DNA of 64,000 bases from Chelonoidis abingdonii (Eukaryota > Chordata > Testudines > Testudinidae), in the NCBI RefSeq assembly GCF_003597395.2, contig NC_133770.1, positions 6,655,300 to 6,719,299 on the forward strand. Direction: 5' to 3'. This document shows positions 51,491-62,855 of the stretch, piece after piece. The notes beneath the pieces are model-generated. The model did no database searches. It was not told the DNA's origin and saw nothing but the letters and a program-made list of their open reading frames with translations. The position numbers and the translations under genes are program-made. Each line of letters opens with the position of its first letter. Positions within the stretch are counted from its first letter, which is position 1.

Positions 51491-53211
51491 GCATAGAAGA
51501 CACCTGAAAACTATAAAGTATTATAGTGGCTTGTGGGTTTCCATAACAGTGTTATTTGTTCCAGCCAGCCTGCTGTGCGACAGTCCCCAGCTCTGTTATG
51601 GAGGAAAAGCAAAATCAAGAAGGCTTCCAAAACTTTGTGCCTATTCTAAAATTTGTGTAACAAATAAAAAAAATTAAAATTCCTGTTGAGTTTCAGTGAC
51701 AGATTTGTGGGCCTGTGAGAATGTTTATGGAACCCAGCTGACTTCATTTTCCTGTTTAAACCATTGCAGTCTAACCCTGTTGCAAGAAGTTGGCAAGAAG
51801 CTATAACTAGAAGAGCCTGGCCCAGAGCACAGATTTAATAAAGGCCAATGGCACTGTAAAACATCGAATGGTTTGTGAAAATAATAAATGCCTTGCAAAG
51901 AAGGCAATCGTAATTCCCCCATGGATGAATTTAAGCCAACTTCCCTCCCTTTGCCCTCTGCAAAGAACTCTCCGACTTCCCTGAGATGATTATATGACCC
52001 AACATGTTGCATTATCTTGGCTAGCGGCAGGTGACCCTGGAGACTCAGTTCTGCGCTTCATCTGGGATCCGACTACCTTCCATAGAGAGTGGAGTGAATT
52101 TCAAGGGAAGATAGGCCAAAGCTTGAGCAAACCTGGTCTGACTTTCATGGTTCTGGGTGAACCTGGATTGGGCTTTAGACAAACGAAGGCTGAGTTTGCA
52201 GGGAACACCAAGCTGTATTCTGAGCAAACCTAGGTGCACCCAGGCCAAGTGACATGTGAACCAGAGCTGATTTATAGTTACTGGCAAACTTTGTCTTTTT
52301 TTTGGACTCTGACTTAGCTAGCATTGGATGGTCAAAGCAAAATCCTGTGTACCAGCATGGCCGCATCTCCCAGAGATCGTCTCCCAGCCTGCAATATACG
52401 TTAAGATGAACAGAATCATTCCAGCCGCTAGCTGTGGGAATGACTCTCCGGGTGTTCCCTGGCAGGCTGATCAAGCATCTACAATGGTGCCTCCATGCTA
52501 GAGTCCTGATGAGAGTTGCATAGAGCGGCCGCCGCAAAGGGCAAGTGCAGAGTATGGTCAGTGGCAAAGCCATGAAGAAAGAAACCCTTTCCACTGAACT
52601 CCATGTGTGGAACTCAGATATGGTTCTAGGGAAGGGGAGATTTTGACCTTGGGGGGAGGGTGTCCAATGCATTAGTTATTTCAGTGCTGTAGCAGATCAT
52701 AGATCCAGTGATCTCCAGAGCCCCATCAACTGTGTGACATTCCATGTGACCACGGCCATGGCCTGAAAGGCCGCCAGGCTGGGCACTGGTGCTGCTGATG
52801 GGCTGGGCTTTCTTCAGCACAATCCTCCAGTGGTTCTTCTCATCCCTCTACTTCTCTGTCTGGGTCCCTCTAGTACCGTGGTTCTCAACCTCTTCTCTAT
52901 GGCGACTTCTAGCCATAAGGGAAGGGTAGGGCAGCTGCCACCTCATGACGCCTGCTTATGACCCTCCAGCCCCCCTCTCCCGCCCTTCTATTGGTCCTGG
53001 GGCACTGTTCAATCTGCAGAGGAGATGTCAGCCATGAAAGCCACCTGGCAGATCAGCTCTGGCGATTTCAGTGTGTTTCTGGGAGCACCATACAGCTCCT
53101 TTCGGTCTCAGACCCTGTGAAATGAATAGTCTCCTTTATGTCAATAGGAATCCACCAATGTTAGATTGAGAGGTTTTCTGAATGGCCCGATCCAGTGTCA
53201 GGATCACGAGG
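51491..53211. other. single-copy DNA, no gene recognised
   Basis: A 165-codon minus frame at 52175-52672 has no recognised domain. CCGTGGTTCTCAACC at 52874 resembles the left end of a hAT MITE but no right end follows. Confidence 0.3.
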
Positions 53212-53300
53212 ATGCTTATGATCAGATATATTATGGCAGTGCCTAGAGGACCTGACAGGAATTTGGGCCCCATCGTGCAAGGTGCTGTACAGACACTTAG
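53212..53300 (-). mobile_element. MIR-like SINE, 3' tail
   Basis: TATTATGGCAGTGCCTAGAG, GGGCCCCATCGTGCAAGG and GTGCTGTACAGACACTTAG in reverse-complement order. Confidence 0.75.
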
Positions 53301-53317
53301 GGAGACTGGCAACTTCA

Positions 53318-53520
53318 AGTGCTCAAAAATCATGAGTCAAGCCCCAACCTGTCACGAAACTTGTGACAAATAAAAATACACTTTGGGGTCCCTCCTTGCC
53401 ATTTTAAGGGTATCATTTTTGAACTTTTCTCTACAGCCACGAGGGCTAAAAACATGCAGTTCAAAATATTTTATTCTTAAATGAAAGCTGGGATTTTCTC
53501 ACATTCCCATCTCAGGGCCT
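53318..53520 (+). repeat. dispersed repeat, copy A
   Basis: Contains ATCATTTTTGAACTTTTCTC, ACAGCCACGAGGGCTAAAAA. The same order recurs at 54190-54350 (copy B) with moderate divergence. The class is unknown; no ends were identified. Confidence 0.55.
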
Positions 53521-53539
53521 GGGGGTTTAAGAGAGTTGT

Positions 53540-53748
53540 GCAATACAAATAAGAAGAGTTGGCAACACTGCGGTCCCTGACCCAAAGAGCTTCCTGTTGC
53601 CGTAGATAAGAAAATATAGGTGTGAGGGGAAGCATAGACATACACAGAGGAAGTGACTTGTTCCAAGATCACACAGCAGGTCAATGGCAGGTTTCTGGGG
53701 TCCCAGTACGATGCGCTAACCATTGGACTACACTTCCCTCTCCTGAGC
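53540..53748 (-). mobile_element. MIR-like SINE, near full length
   Basis: AATACAAATAAGAAG (tail), GCGGTCCCTGACCC, then AAGTGACTTGTTCCAAGATC, CACACAGCAGGTCAATGGC (core) and CTAACCATTGGACTACAC (head). Confidence 0.85.
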
Positions 53749-54189
53749 TCTGTGCCCAAGCCATTGGCGCCCAAGCCCAGTCCCTGTGCTAAAGCACCTG
53801 CAGTTGGTGTTGAGGATAATCCCAGAGGAATGCAGAGCTTATTGATGTTTTATATAACCCTTCTCAAGCCTCACAAGCCAAAAATCCACCTCAAAATCTG
53901 ACTTCTGCTCCCAAGGAAGAGTATTTGAGTCTCTTTGGGTAAGTCCTCACTGATCACATTTCACCCTTATGCACCCCTCCCTTCTGGCTTGCTTGCTCTG
54001 TTCCCCACTTTGCTTTTCAGTATCCAATGTGTGGCGGGTTTTCTTAAGTATCCCCCCCTCCTAGGAAATTACAGTTCACGACCCTCTTCTACCACCTCGC
54101 TTCCTGCTTTAGAGGAATCAAAAAAGCACACAAAAATTGATTTACTCTGTAGTCTGGATTTTGCTAACCCCAAGTGTTTAAATACTGAT
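53749..54189. other. single-copy DNA, no gene recognised
   Basis: Nothing recognised; the 128-codon frame from 53935 runs into repeat copy B. Confidence 0.35.
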
Positions 54190-54350
54190 GAGTCAGTGCA
54201 TACCCGAAAACATGATTTAAATAAATCTTGGAGTTCTCTCAATTTGTCTTACGGGTGTTGTTTCTTTAGGGTTCATATTTTCAAGCCTTTTTCAACAACC
54301 ATAAGGGCTAGAAACTGTTAGTTTTTAAAAGCGCTGATCGTCAGATGTAA
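54190..54350 (+). repeat. dispersed repeat, copy B
   Basis: Contains GGTTCATATTTTCAAGCC, CAACCATAAGGGCTAGAAAC, matching copy A at 53318 in order. Confidence 0.55.
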
Positions 54351-55231
54351 TAACATGACTCCAGCAGCTGGGGCTTTTAGGAAACCACCCAACAGCCTGA
54401 CATTCATAGTACAGTTGTGAGAGTTGCTGGCATGGGGTTCCCTAGCTGTGTAAACATACCCTAGTCCATGGGGGGCGGGGGGCACTAGTAGTTCTGAGGA
54501 GGAAGCAAAGAGGCCAGAGAGAATGCAACAAAGGGAACTGGGGGCAACTACGGTTGTGTAAGCGGGAAGGATCCAAGCAGGAGAGAGGAAAAGAGATGCT
54601 GCTTCTCATAGAAACAGGACTGAAGAAGAGTTATAGGAGAGAGAGAGAGGACAGAATGAAGGCAAAGGTAGAAATCCATGTGGGGATGGACAGAACAAAT
54701 CAGATATGGAAGGAAAGGGAAGGGGATAAAGAAATAGATGGAGGGGAAAAGCCAGAGAACAATTTCTAGATTAATGAAATTTTGATTTAATTTAGTTATT
54801 TGCATCTATTTTATTGCATTACCCTGCCTGGCCAATCAATAAGAGACATCTCGGTGGCTTCCGGGGGTATGGCGAGGGGGTTGTCTTGATGTACTGTGTT
54901 AATCCCGCTGGCTGCTCCAGATGCTGTAGTTACTTAATTAGCTGGAGAAGAAGGAAGTAACTGTACAGTTCAGGAGGATGTCCACAAGCATCTGCAGGTG
55001 GCAACTCTGCAGTGACCCATGGCCAGCTGCCCTGAAGGAGGGGCCTGGAGGTTGCTGTCAGCCTGATGAATTGGGAACCCCTTAAAGAATTAGTTACTGA
55101 GCTTCCCCTCCACTTCCCAGCAAAGAGACCCTCATGGGAGTTCTCACCCTTCCTTTTAAAGTGGGGCCTTCATGCTGCTCCCCACCATCCTAAGGCTGGA
55201 CCTGTATGTAGTGGAAGGAACGTAGAACTGT
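54351..55231. other. single-copy DNA, no gene recognised
   Basis: A purine-rich stretch at 54560-54770 gives open frames on both strands by composition. No gene. Confidence 0.35.
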
Positions 55232-55500
55232 AAGTCAGGGCAGCACGGCATAGTGACTAGGGCCCAGATCCCCAAAGGTGGTTAGGTACCTAACTCGCAC
55301 TGAAATCAATGGGGTTAGTCAGCTTCGGAGCATCTCGGCTTCAGACCCTGGTTCTGTCCTACCTTGCTCTAATCCTACTTTGTTGTGTGATAAGTGAATC
55401 ACTTTGCTGCACCATGTCTCAGTTTGCCCCTCTGTAAAACAGAGCCAACAAAGGCAAGTGACCCAAGTTAAGTGCCTTCAGAGCTAAGGAAGAGCTGAGC
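55232..55500 (+). mobile_element. MIR-like SINE with embedded palindromic MITE
   Basis: GGGCAGCACGGCATAGTGAC (head) is cut off at 55260. The SINE resumes near 55346 with CAGACCCTGGTTCTGTCC and ends after CATGTCTCAGTTTGCCCC and GTAAAACAGAGCC. Confidence 0.75.
55261..55345. mobile_element. palindromic MITE inside the SINE
   Basis: GGGCCCAGATCCCCAAAGG, GGTACCTAACTCGCACTG, AAATCAATGGGG; the left arm matches 32237. The right arm is eroded. Confidence 0.6.
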
Positions 55501-55639
55501 ACCGTAGCTCTAGTTTTTTACCTGCAAAAGTGGCTTAAATTGGTGATTGGAAAGAAAAGAAATATCAGCTGGGAAGCAGCAAAAGTTTGACTGTTTATTT
55601 GCAGGGGAAATCCTTGTGCCAGAGGTTTAAAAAAATCTT

Positions 55640-56040
55640 TAACACATCACTGTATGCCCGAGAAACTTTTAAAACCACTTTATTTCATCTCTACACAGTG
55701 ATTAAGCTGCAGTAGATAAATTCAGGATCCCACAGGCTAATGGGGGGAAAATCTAAATAGACATCTTATGGGAAAATGTATTAATAACGACTGCTAGACA
55801 GGAGGCAATAAAAGCTAACTGTAAATTTGCATCATCTGTCTTGGTCAATTAGAACCTGGGCAGCTGCCATTTCCATAAACGAACTGATTACTTACCTCCG
55901 ATGTGCATTTACATTCAAATGACGCAAAATCATGCGTGGCGACTCGGTAAATATTTTCACAAAGCGCTTGCCGGTGCAATGATGCAAAGGTCACCGGGAT
56001 GGTTATGGGAGTCATAAAACCACATAAACTGCCTCTCCAC
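55640..56040. promoter_or_regulatory. candidate conserved enhancer-like block
   Basis: Repeat-free and motif-dense: octamer ATTTGCAT at 55825-55832, GGTCAATTAGAAC after it, E-box CAGCTG at 55861-55866, TGACGCAA (CRE/C-EBP half-site) at 55920-55927, and TGATGCAAAGG (C/EBP-ATF type) at 55980-55990. The unusual number of CpG and TAAT/ATTA words suggests constraint, but no alignment was possible. Confidence 0.35.
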
Positions 56041-56095
56041 GGGGATCTCTGAGTCTAAACAGACTCGTACAACAAGGAACTTCAGGGTCATTCCC

Positions 56096-56350
56096 AATAA
56101 TGGAAATTGGAGACAGGTGACTCTGTAGGTCATCTGCTCCCGCCCTGCTCCTCCTTGCCAACACAGAATTATTGCCTCTTGGAGGTTTCCTAGTGCTTTG
56201 TCCAGTCTGGCTTTAAAGATCTCAGTGAATGAAAGTTAATTCTGCCATGTCTGTGGGAGACCATTCTACAGTCTAAAGCACCAACCACGCTCCCGCAAAT
56301 CCCCTAATGCGTTCTAATTCAGCGTGCGATTCTTCTCGCTTCTAGTACAG
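56096..56350 (-). mobile_element. old CR1-like LINE fragment
   Basis: AATTGGAGACAGGTGACTC, CTAGTGCTTTGTCCAGTC, TGGGAGACCATTCTACAGTC are consistent with a diverged reverse-complement CR1/L3-type 3' coding region. Confidence 0.6.
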
Positions 56351-56612
56351 AATCTGTTACTGCTATCAGCCAGCAGAGTTATCCTTGTATCTCCAAGATT
56401 ATAGGGTTATGCTTATAGCATTTAGGAGCCCAGGCTCAAACCCTGATGATGATCAGGGCAGGGGATCGATATAGTAACTGTCTCACCAGGAGGTGCCAGC
56501 TTGAGGAAAAATCTTGCTAAAACAGTAGTTGAAAGCCATTCTGAAGCCTAGAGCTCCCTTCTGAACAGTTGCTTTTCTCTTCACTTCTGTTTCCAGGGCA
56601 GATGTGTCCCCA

Positions 56613-56702
56613 GGGACCAGATTTGTGAAGATATTTAGTTGCCTAACTCCCATTGAAATCCATGGAAGTTAGGTGCGTAAATGCCTTTAAAAATCTGGCT
56701 CA
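56613..56702. mobile_element. palindromic MITE, complete
   Basis: GGGACCAGATTTGTGAAG and CTTTAAAAATCTGGCTC are inverted arms; TTAGTTGCCTAACTCC and GGAAGTTAGGTGCGTAA pair inside, around ATTGAAATCCATGG. Confidence 0.8.
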
Positions 56703-56870
56703 GGTTTCTTCTCTCTGGCTGCCTCTATTTTCTGCTCCCTCCAGAGCTTTCCTGCCAATGCAGGGGAGGTGTTACAGATTCCTGACGCCTACTGCTCACT
56801 TTTAAAGGGCCCACAACAGGTAAATTCTGGTGGGGATCATTACCATCTGAGAGCATCTGAGCAGTGTCCC

Positions 56871-57985
56871 TCTCTGAAGTGCCCCAAGGGTTGGTCCTGG
56901 GGCCGGTTTTGTTCAATATCTTCATTAATGATCTGGAGGATGGCGTGAACTGCACCCTCAGCAAGTTTGCAGATGACACTAAAAACTAGAGAGGAGAGAG
57001 TGGTACGATATGCTCGAAGCGGTAGGGAATAGGTATAGAAGAGACGATAGACAGAAGAGGGATAGGATTAGCGAGAACCGATAGAACTAAGGACCACTCA
57101 CAGACAAAGAGAGAGAGAGAGAGGACAGGTACAGTGAGCAGGTCCTGCATTGAGGCGATGTGAAGAATCGCATTCAACAATGTTACCAAGACTAGGGACC
57201 GTAGGAGATGCGCCTAGAGCACAAGTTACTGCAGAAAAGAGACCAGGTCTACATTGGATAAATGCATGGATACGAGTAAACATGTGTGCCCTTGTATGCC
57301 CTCAAGAAGGGTCTAACAGCAGGTTGGCTGTATCAAATCGGGCAGCTTTGAGAGCCACGAGATCGCAAGGTATGTGAATCTTCCCTACATCAACCGAGGC
57401 TCCATGGGAGCGAACGCCCGTCATCTGGAGTAGTGTTCCAGTTTTGGGCCCACCACAATACAAGAGGAATGTGGAAAATATGAGAAAGAAGTCACTGAGC
57501 GGAGGGACACAGAAACAATGATTAGGGTACTGGGCTGAGAGCACAATGACTTAAGTAGGAGCGGCTAAGGGAACGGATTCGTGTTGAGTCTGCAGAAGAG
57601 TAAGAATGAAGGGGGGATTGAGTAGCTGCTTCAACACGCTTGAAAAGGGTTCCAAACGAGGATGGCCTAAGACTGTTCTCACGTGGTGGCGAGAATGACA
57701 GAACAGATAATGGTCTCAATTGCAAACAGGGAAGGTTAGGTGCAGATCATAAGAAAACTTTCACTAGCTTTCAGTTGGAGATCCTGTGGGTTTCCTAGGA
57801 GGGTGGTGAATCCTCTTCCTTAGAGTTTTTAAGGTCAGGCCTTGAACAAAAGCAGCCCCGGTTGGGAGATTTAGTTGGGGATACGATGGTCCTTGAGCAG
57901 GGTATGGACAGATGACCTCCTGCGTACCTTCAACAGCCTGCGAAATATCGAGATCAAATTCCTAATGAGTCCCTGAGGAGAACTG
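56871..57985 (+). mobile_element. CR1 LINE, first 115 bp clean then heavily corrupted
   Basis: From 56871 to about 56985 the sequence is a good CR1 reverse-transcriptase segment. From there to about 57985 the same LINE can still be followed (TGTTCCAGTTTTGGGCCC, GAGTCTGCAGAAGAG, GACCTCCTGC) but with an indel or substitution every few bases. Compare 57577-57890 with the clean copy at 63698-64000. Confidence 0.85.
56873..56985 (+). pseudogene. CR1 reverse-transcriptase FADD-box fragment
   Basis: Encodes [20 protein letters not shown] and, further on, LSKFADDTK, the catalytic box of CR1 reverse transcriptase. The frame is lost at 56985, where the low-quality patch starts. Not functional. Confidence 0.88.
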
Positions 57986-58789
57986 TAGCAACTACTCTGC
58001 AGTAAGGATAATGATGATTCTCTCCCCACGACGCTAGGGATATAAATCTTTTTATCTGAAGAAGGATCAATCAGGAGCGGTAGAAGACTGCTAGCTGCTT
58101 ATACAAAACAAGTACTGTACACATCAGCGGTCTCGATCTCGATCTTAAGGAGATAGTTCTGTGATTTAATCATCTCATTATAATAGATTCATGACACTGA
58201 GTAAGACAGCAGATCCTTGCCGGTTAGCTGGGCTGCTGGACTTGACCCGGAGCTCTGACACCTTCTCCTGCTACTGACTTTATCTTGTTCCTGTGCCAGT
58301 TACCCACGCATATCCTGCACAACACACTGCAGAAACTTTCATGGAGACCACTTTCATGCTAATGGGACCATCTCTTGGGGCTCCAGGCCGGGGAAGCTAG
58401 ATGAGTTGATCTTTGATAATATTGTGTTAAATATGGCATGGCTATACGATCGGATCATAAACAATGAAAATACACTAACCACTTCTACTCCTTTGCTAGC
58501 CAGATAGGTCAATTGCCCTGTTCTGTCCCTCCCACAGCGGACTGTTCGCAACCTCGACTCTTAGATCAACTAATCTAGCTCCACTAGACTTACTTGCCAA
58601 TAGCCCACAAGACACGAACTCCTCTAAAAGGGGGTCACAAGGGTTATTTACATGGAGTTGGGAGCTGTCAAACCTCCACGCCCAAACCCTGCTTTGGCCT
58701 CAGATTTATATGTCGTGTGAACTATAATAAACAAGTGTTTATTAATATAACAGCGTTCAACACCTCAGTAGGGCTCATGTGGGAGGTGC

Positions 58790-58920
58790 TAGGCTTCAGT
58801 GGTTCAATCGCCAAGCATTGGTGTGCTAAAACCCAGGATGTGAAATCAATCCTTGAGGGGGCAACTAAGGACCGCTGGGGCAAATCATATGGTTGTTAGA
58901 TTTGGGCACTGGGGGAGGAG
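58790..58920 (+). mobile_element. tRNA-derived SINE (Cry-type), corrupted
   Basis: TTCAGTGGTTCAATCGCCAA, GGTGTGCTAAAACCCAGG, GAAATCAATCCTTGAGGGGG follow the order of the SINE at 41115 read on its own strand, with small indels in the A- and B-box parts. Confidence 0.6.
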
Positions 58921-59014
58921 ATAGCACTCAGAGTGGTTTGAGGGCACTAGCTCTACCCTAACGCTAGTTATCAGGTTTGTGCAGTATCACTCCTTAGTAG
59001 GGGCGAGAGAGTAT

Positions 59015-59105
59015 TGGGATTGGTCTGCTCTTTGAGCAGTGAGGCGTTTAGAGCTAGAGCTGATGTCTTCCTTTCGCAACATCTTAATTAATCTATGGAT
59101 TTATG
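59015..59105 (+). mobile_element. CR1 3' end, corrupted
   Basis: GATTGGTCTGCTCTTTGAGC followed by a scrambled GGACTAGATGACC region and TATGGATTTATGATGACA. It is recognisable only by order of words. Confidence 0.5.
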
Positions 59106-59790
59106 ATGACAGGGTGTCAAACTAGTACAAAAAACGTATTGAGAATCACTATGAAGACCATTGGCTGAAAATGTGAGTTTGAAGAGGTTCACCGAACCTG
59201 GGCTATATGAGACCATCTGGGTCCTGACTCACAACAATGCCGAGTTTTCTTTGTTGCTCGAAAGTAAGGGGAGCCAGAAATAGCTGCTTTATAGCCTCAT
59301 CATATGGGAAAGTGCCGACTAGAGATTATACATCTTGGCGACCCCGATGAGCCTTAAATAACCACAGAGATAATAAGATGTCTGGAAATAGTGTTACGTA
59401 GTTTACCACAGAGCAGGTTCAACCCTGGAGCCTACTGCAGCGAGAGCAGAATGGGGACCTCGATCGAAATCTGCTGCCATAAGAAAAGTTTCAACAAGAG
59501 GGCCTACAGTTTCCTATAAGTCGCGACAATGTGCCTAAACTGAGTCGCGCGTGCAGTCAAAAAAAACGAGAACAGAAATGTTGGCAAATCGAGAGAAAGG
59601 ACGATAAATCAACAGATATTGATCCATGATGGCCACCTGTTGTGTAATCCATTGTACAGATCCAATGAATACTAGAGCGCATATGTGGCTCAGCCCTATG
59701 CTCAGAAAAGATACAGTTGGAACTGGGAGGAACAAGGTACAGAATAAGGACAGACGGAACTAAGTGATGAAATGGCGGCTTTGGGATACA

Positions 59791-60278
59791 TGGCTCCAAT
59801 ATGAGGAGAGATTAATAAGATTGGGACTTTTCAGCTTGGAAAAGAGACAACTAAGGGGGAACATGATAGAGGCCTATAAAATCATGACTGGTGAGGAGAA
59901 AGTAAATTAGGAAGTGTTATTTACTCCTTCTCATAACACAAGAGTTAGGGGTCACCCAATGAAATGAATAGGCAGCAAGTTAAAAACAATCAAAAGAAAG
60001 TATTTCTTCACACAAGAAATGGAGGACCCTCTTGCTAGAGGATGTTTTGAAGGCAAGCCTGTAACAGGGTTCAAAAAAGAACTAGATAAATTCATGAGAA
60101 TAGGTCCATCAATGGATATTAGCCAGGATGGGCAGGGATGGTGTCCCTAGCCTCTGTTTTCCAGAAGCTGGGAATGGGCGACAGGGAATGGATCTTGTGA
60201 TTGCCTGTTCTGTTCATTCCCTCTTAAGCATCTGGTATTGGCCGCTGTCGGAAGGCAGGATACTGGGCTAGATGGAAA
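59791..60278 (+). mobile_element. CR1 LINE 3' region, clean
   Basis: CAATATGAGGAGAGATTAAT, GATAGAGGCCTATAAAATC, AGGGTTCAAAAAAGAACTAG, ATTAGCCAGGATGGGCAGG and GGATACTGGGCTAGATGG in order. It is the same subfamily as 15275. The TGACCCAGTATGGC tail is missing because unrelated DNA follows. Confidence 0.92.
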
Positions 60279-60394
60279 TCTTGCAAGGGTTTGTTTTTCC
60301 TCATGAGATTTTGGGCGATCCCTGGTCCCAAGTGGCATGTAAATGCCACAGGAGCAGTCCCTCTTCTGCTGTTTCAATGCTCTGTGATTGTAAA

Positions 60395-60515
60395 CTCTGC
60401 AGGGGCAGGGACCATCTTTTTGTTCTGTATTTGTACAGCACCCAGCACACTGGGGTCCTGGTCCATGACTGAGGATCCGAGGTGCTACTGCAATACCATT
60501 AATTAATAATAAAAC
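60395..60515 (+). mobile_element. MIR-like SINE, 3' tail
   Basis: GCAGGGGCAGGGACCATC, TGTACAGCACCCAGCACACT, TCCTGGTCCATGACTGAGG and an ATTAATTAATAATAAAA tail. Confidence 0.85.
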
Positions 60516-62573
60516 AGGGCAGCACAGACGTCTGAGAAAATGAAGAAAACACTAGTGGGAAGATGGAAAACCACAGACAAAAAATTGTTGGTTGGAATCA
60601 GCTGGCCTGATCTTAATGAGCTAGAATAGGTGTGGTTTCAGTGAGGAGTCCAGGTTTGGTTCAGGGTTCTGTTCCAGTGCTGGGTTCATGCTGGGGTCAG
60701 GTTTGGCCTGCAGTTCTGGGCTTGGGTTCACTTCTGATGTTGAGAGTATGCCCTTTGCTAGATCTAGATTCCAGCTCAGCCCCAGATTTGGCTGAAGGCT
60801 TTGATTCAAGATGGGGTCTCGGTGCTGGGGGAAAGCTTGGGTCAGTTCTTATTTCTGCCCATACCCATATGTCCATCCTGGGTAGGTGCGTGCTTGAGCG
60901 TAAGACCTAATTATGCTCTGTTGCGCTGTGGTCAACCCAGAGTAATTACATTGACTTCAGGGAAGCGCCTCCGGGTTTAAACACTGCTGTAGCTGCAAGT
61001 GGAGCCAATTCTTTTCGGCCTGGCACCTAGTGTGGCCTTTTATACATGCACAAAGCTGAGTGATGGTGAAACACGACAGGTTAGTCTGTTACACTTTGCA
61101 CACAGTATAAATACCAGCACAGCATGCAGCGAATCGGGCCCATCCTCTGCAGCGCCTGCTTTCTGCATCTGCGAAAGGGAATCTGAGGAACGCAAACTGT
61201 CGGATGAGGAAAATGTACGAGTATTGAAAATTGTGTGAAAGCTTTTTGCCCTGTGGCTTTATCTGGTAGTAGCGCATGTGCGCACACACACACTCTGATT
61301 TGCTCCATCTGGGTGTTTTTAAACTCACTTTTTCTCAGGCAAGGTTTGGAGAACACTTGCTCCATGCAATCCCCTTTGGCCAAGCTCCCATTGACTTTAA
61401 TGGGAGCTGGGTCAAGCCCGCCGAGAGAGGGGACTGGAGTATTTATTTTTGCATCTGTTCTTAGCAGAGTCTGTTCGCCCTGAGCCAAGCAGCTGGGGAA
61501 CATTTTTTATTCTGCCTGGGTTCTTTTTGTTTTTTTTTAATCGATGCGAGGCTGCTTCTGGAGAACAGAGCAAGTGCTTAGAACAGAAAGAGTCGCCCGC
61601 TGCAGGGAAACAAACCCAAAGGCAGTCCGCTGTCCTGAACAGTGGAAGGAGCTGTTTGCAGCTGTGCTCTGAGGCACCCGAGTCAGACTTTGCATGACTG
61701 TTGGCTTCTGTCTAAAGGAACGCAGCCCTGTCAAATAGTCTAACCTGCAACTCGATTCTGTGGGTTCTATGGTATCTAATGGGCCAAAGTCATCCCTGGT
61801 GTAACTCCATTCACTTCTACCAAGGGTGAAGTTGTCCAATATAAAGGGCGAGGCATTTGTAAATGCGCCAGGCCATATTCTGATGCCTTTACTCTGGCGA
61901 GTAGCCACACTGATGTGAGAGGGCCTTCTTGTAGCATCAAGTACTATTCAGCGTGAGCAAAAGTGTTGGAATCGGTGCCTGTCTTTCGTAGTTGCAATGA
62001 AAGTGGCTGAAGGTTTTGGAGCAGTAGGAGGACATTCCTCAGTAGTCACTGCTGTGCTCTCTGGGCAAGGCTGATGTTTTTGCAGCTGGAATCCTCAAAG
62101 CAGGGGCAAGACAAAGTCTTGGCTGGCTGCAGACCGTTTTACATGATATAAAGCCCCTTATCAGACTCTAAAGGTTAACACTCAGGGAGCAGAACTACCA
62201 CCAGGTGACTTCTGAATCCAATCACAGCAGGTTGAATAGTGGATATTCTGAATGAACTGGTAGTAAAGGAGTGAGCAGGTGTGTGCCACTGCCATAAACT
62301 GTTGTGTGAATAATGAATGACTGAGGGGAAATCCTGATGTGTTGCCAGACCATTTGCCAAAGGAAGAAGAGGGGAAATTCACTGACTAAATGATCTGTCT
62401 GCCTTTGTGTCATCGTGTAACTCTTTGTCAGATAAAGATTTCTATGCAAGGGCTGTTATTTGTTGTCGACCAGGCCCAGATGGGCTTAAAGCTATAGGTA
62501 GAATCTAGTTCTTGCCTGATCATTAGAGTTCTGTGGTGTGTGGGAACTGATGAGAGCCGCAGTCCAAGTGATT
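60516..62573. other. single-copy DNA, no gene recognised
   Basis: Two kilobases without a nameable transposon. GGTTCAGGGTTC/GGGTTCA words at 60655-60735 form a loose repeat. Short palindromic MITE-like pieces (CCCATTGACTTTAATGGG at 61388; GTGTAACTCCATTCAC at 61800) occur. Overlapping frames up to 140 codons lack motifs. Confidence 0.3.
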
Positions 62574-62581
62574 AAAAGCTC

Positions 62582-62847
62582 CAGGGCCATCCAGAGGATT
62601 CAGGGAGCCTACGGCAAAGTGGGGGAGCTCCAGCGCTTGTACTCACCCGGCGGCGGTCCGGATCTTCGGTGGCATTTCGGCTGCGGGGGGCCCATCAGTC
62701 GCTCTGCTTCGTCAGCAGCACTGAAGGGCCTCTCGCTGCCAAAATGCCGCCAAAGACCCGGACCACCGCTAGGCCAGGGCTCGTGGGGCCCCTGTGGGGC
62801 ACAGAGCCTGGGGCAAATTGTCCCACTTGCCCCCCCGAGTGGCACTG
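62582..62847. mobile_element. hAT-like MITE CAGGGCCATCC, complete
   Basis: Ends CAGGGCCATCCAGAGG and GAGTGGCACTG are imperfect inverted repeats. TSD AAAAGCTC is exact at 62574-62581 and 62848-62855. The GC-rich body contains CGGCGGTCCGGATCTTCGG mirrored loosely by CGCCAAAGACCCGGACCACC. The 160-codon frame over it is not a gene. Confidence 0.92.
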
Positions 62848-62855
62848 AAAAGCTC

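Larger units (their letters stand above)
56985..59790. other. probable low-accuracy sequence patch
   Basis: Repeats inside this 2.8 kb can be recognised only with dense single-base indels and substitutions, whereas the same families on both sides are nearly clean. CpGs are over-frequent (four in 57001-57060), as random errors would produce in a CpG-depleted genome. Borders are abrupt. Features inside should not be interpreted at base level. Confidence 0.75.

Noticed and set aside
52175..52672. A 165-residue minus-strand frame.
   Set aside because: No domain, no conserved pattern and no flanking splice or promoter signals.
52867..53050. A further hAT MITE starting CCGTGGTTCTCAACC.
   Set aside because: No right-hand inverted repeat or 8-bp duplication was found.
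57105..57125. A GA dinucleotide run that could be called a microsatellite.
   Set aside because: It lies in the corrupted patch, so its length is not reliable.
58790..58920. A tRNA gene candidate, because of A- and B-box-like words.
   Set aside because: The order and flanks match the tRNA-derived SINE at 41115, with the tRNA fold disrupted.
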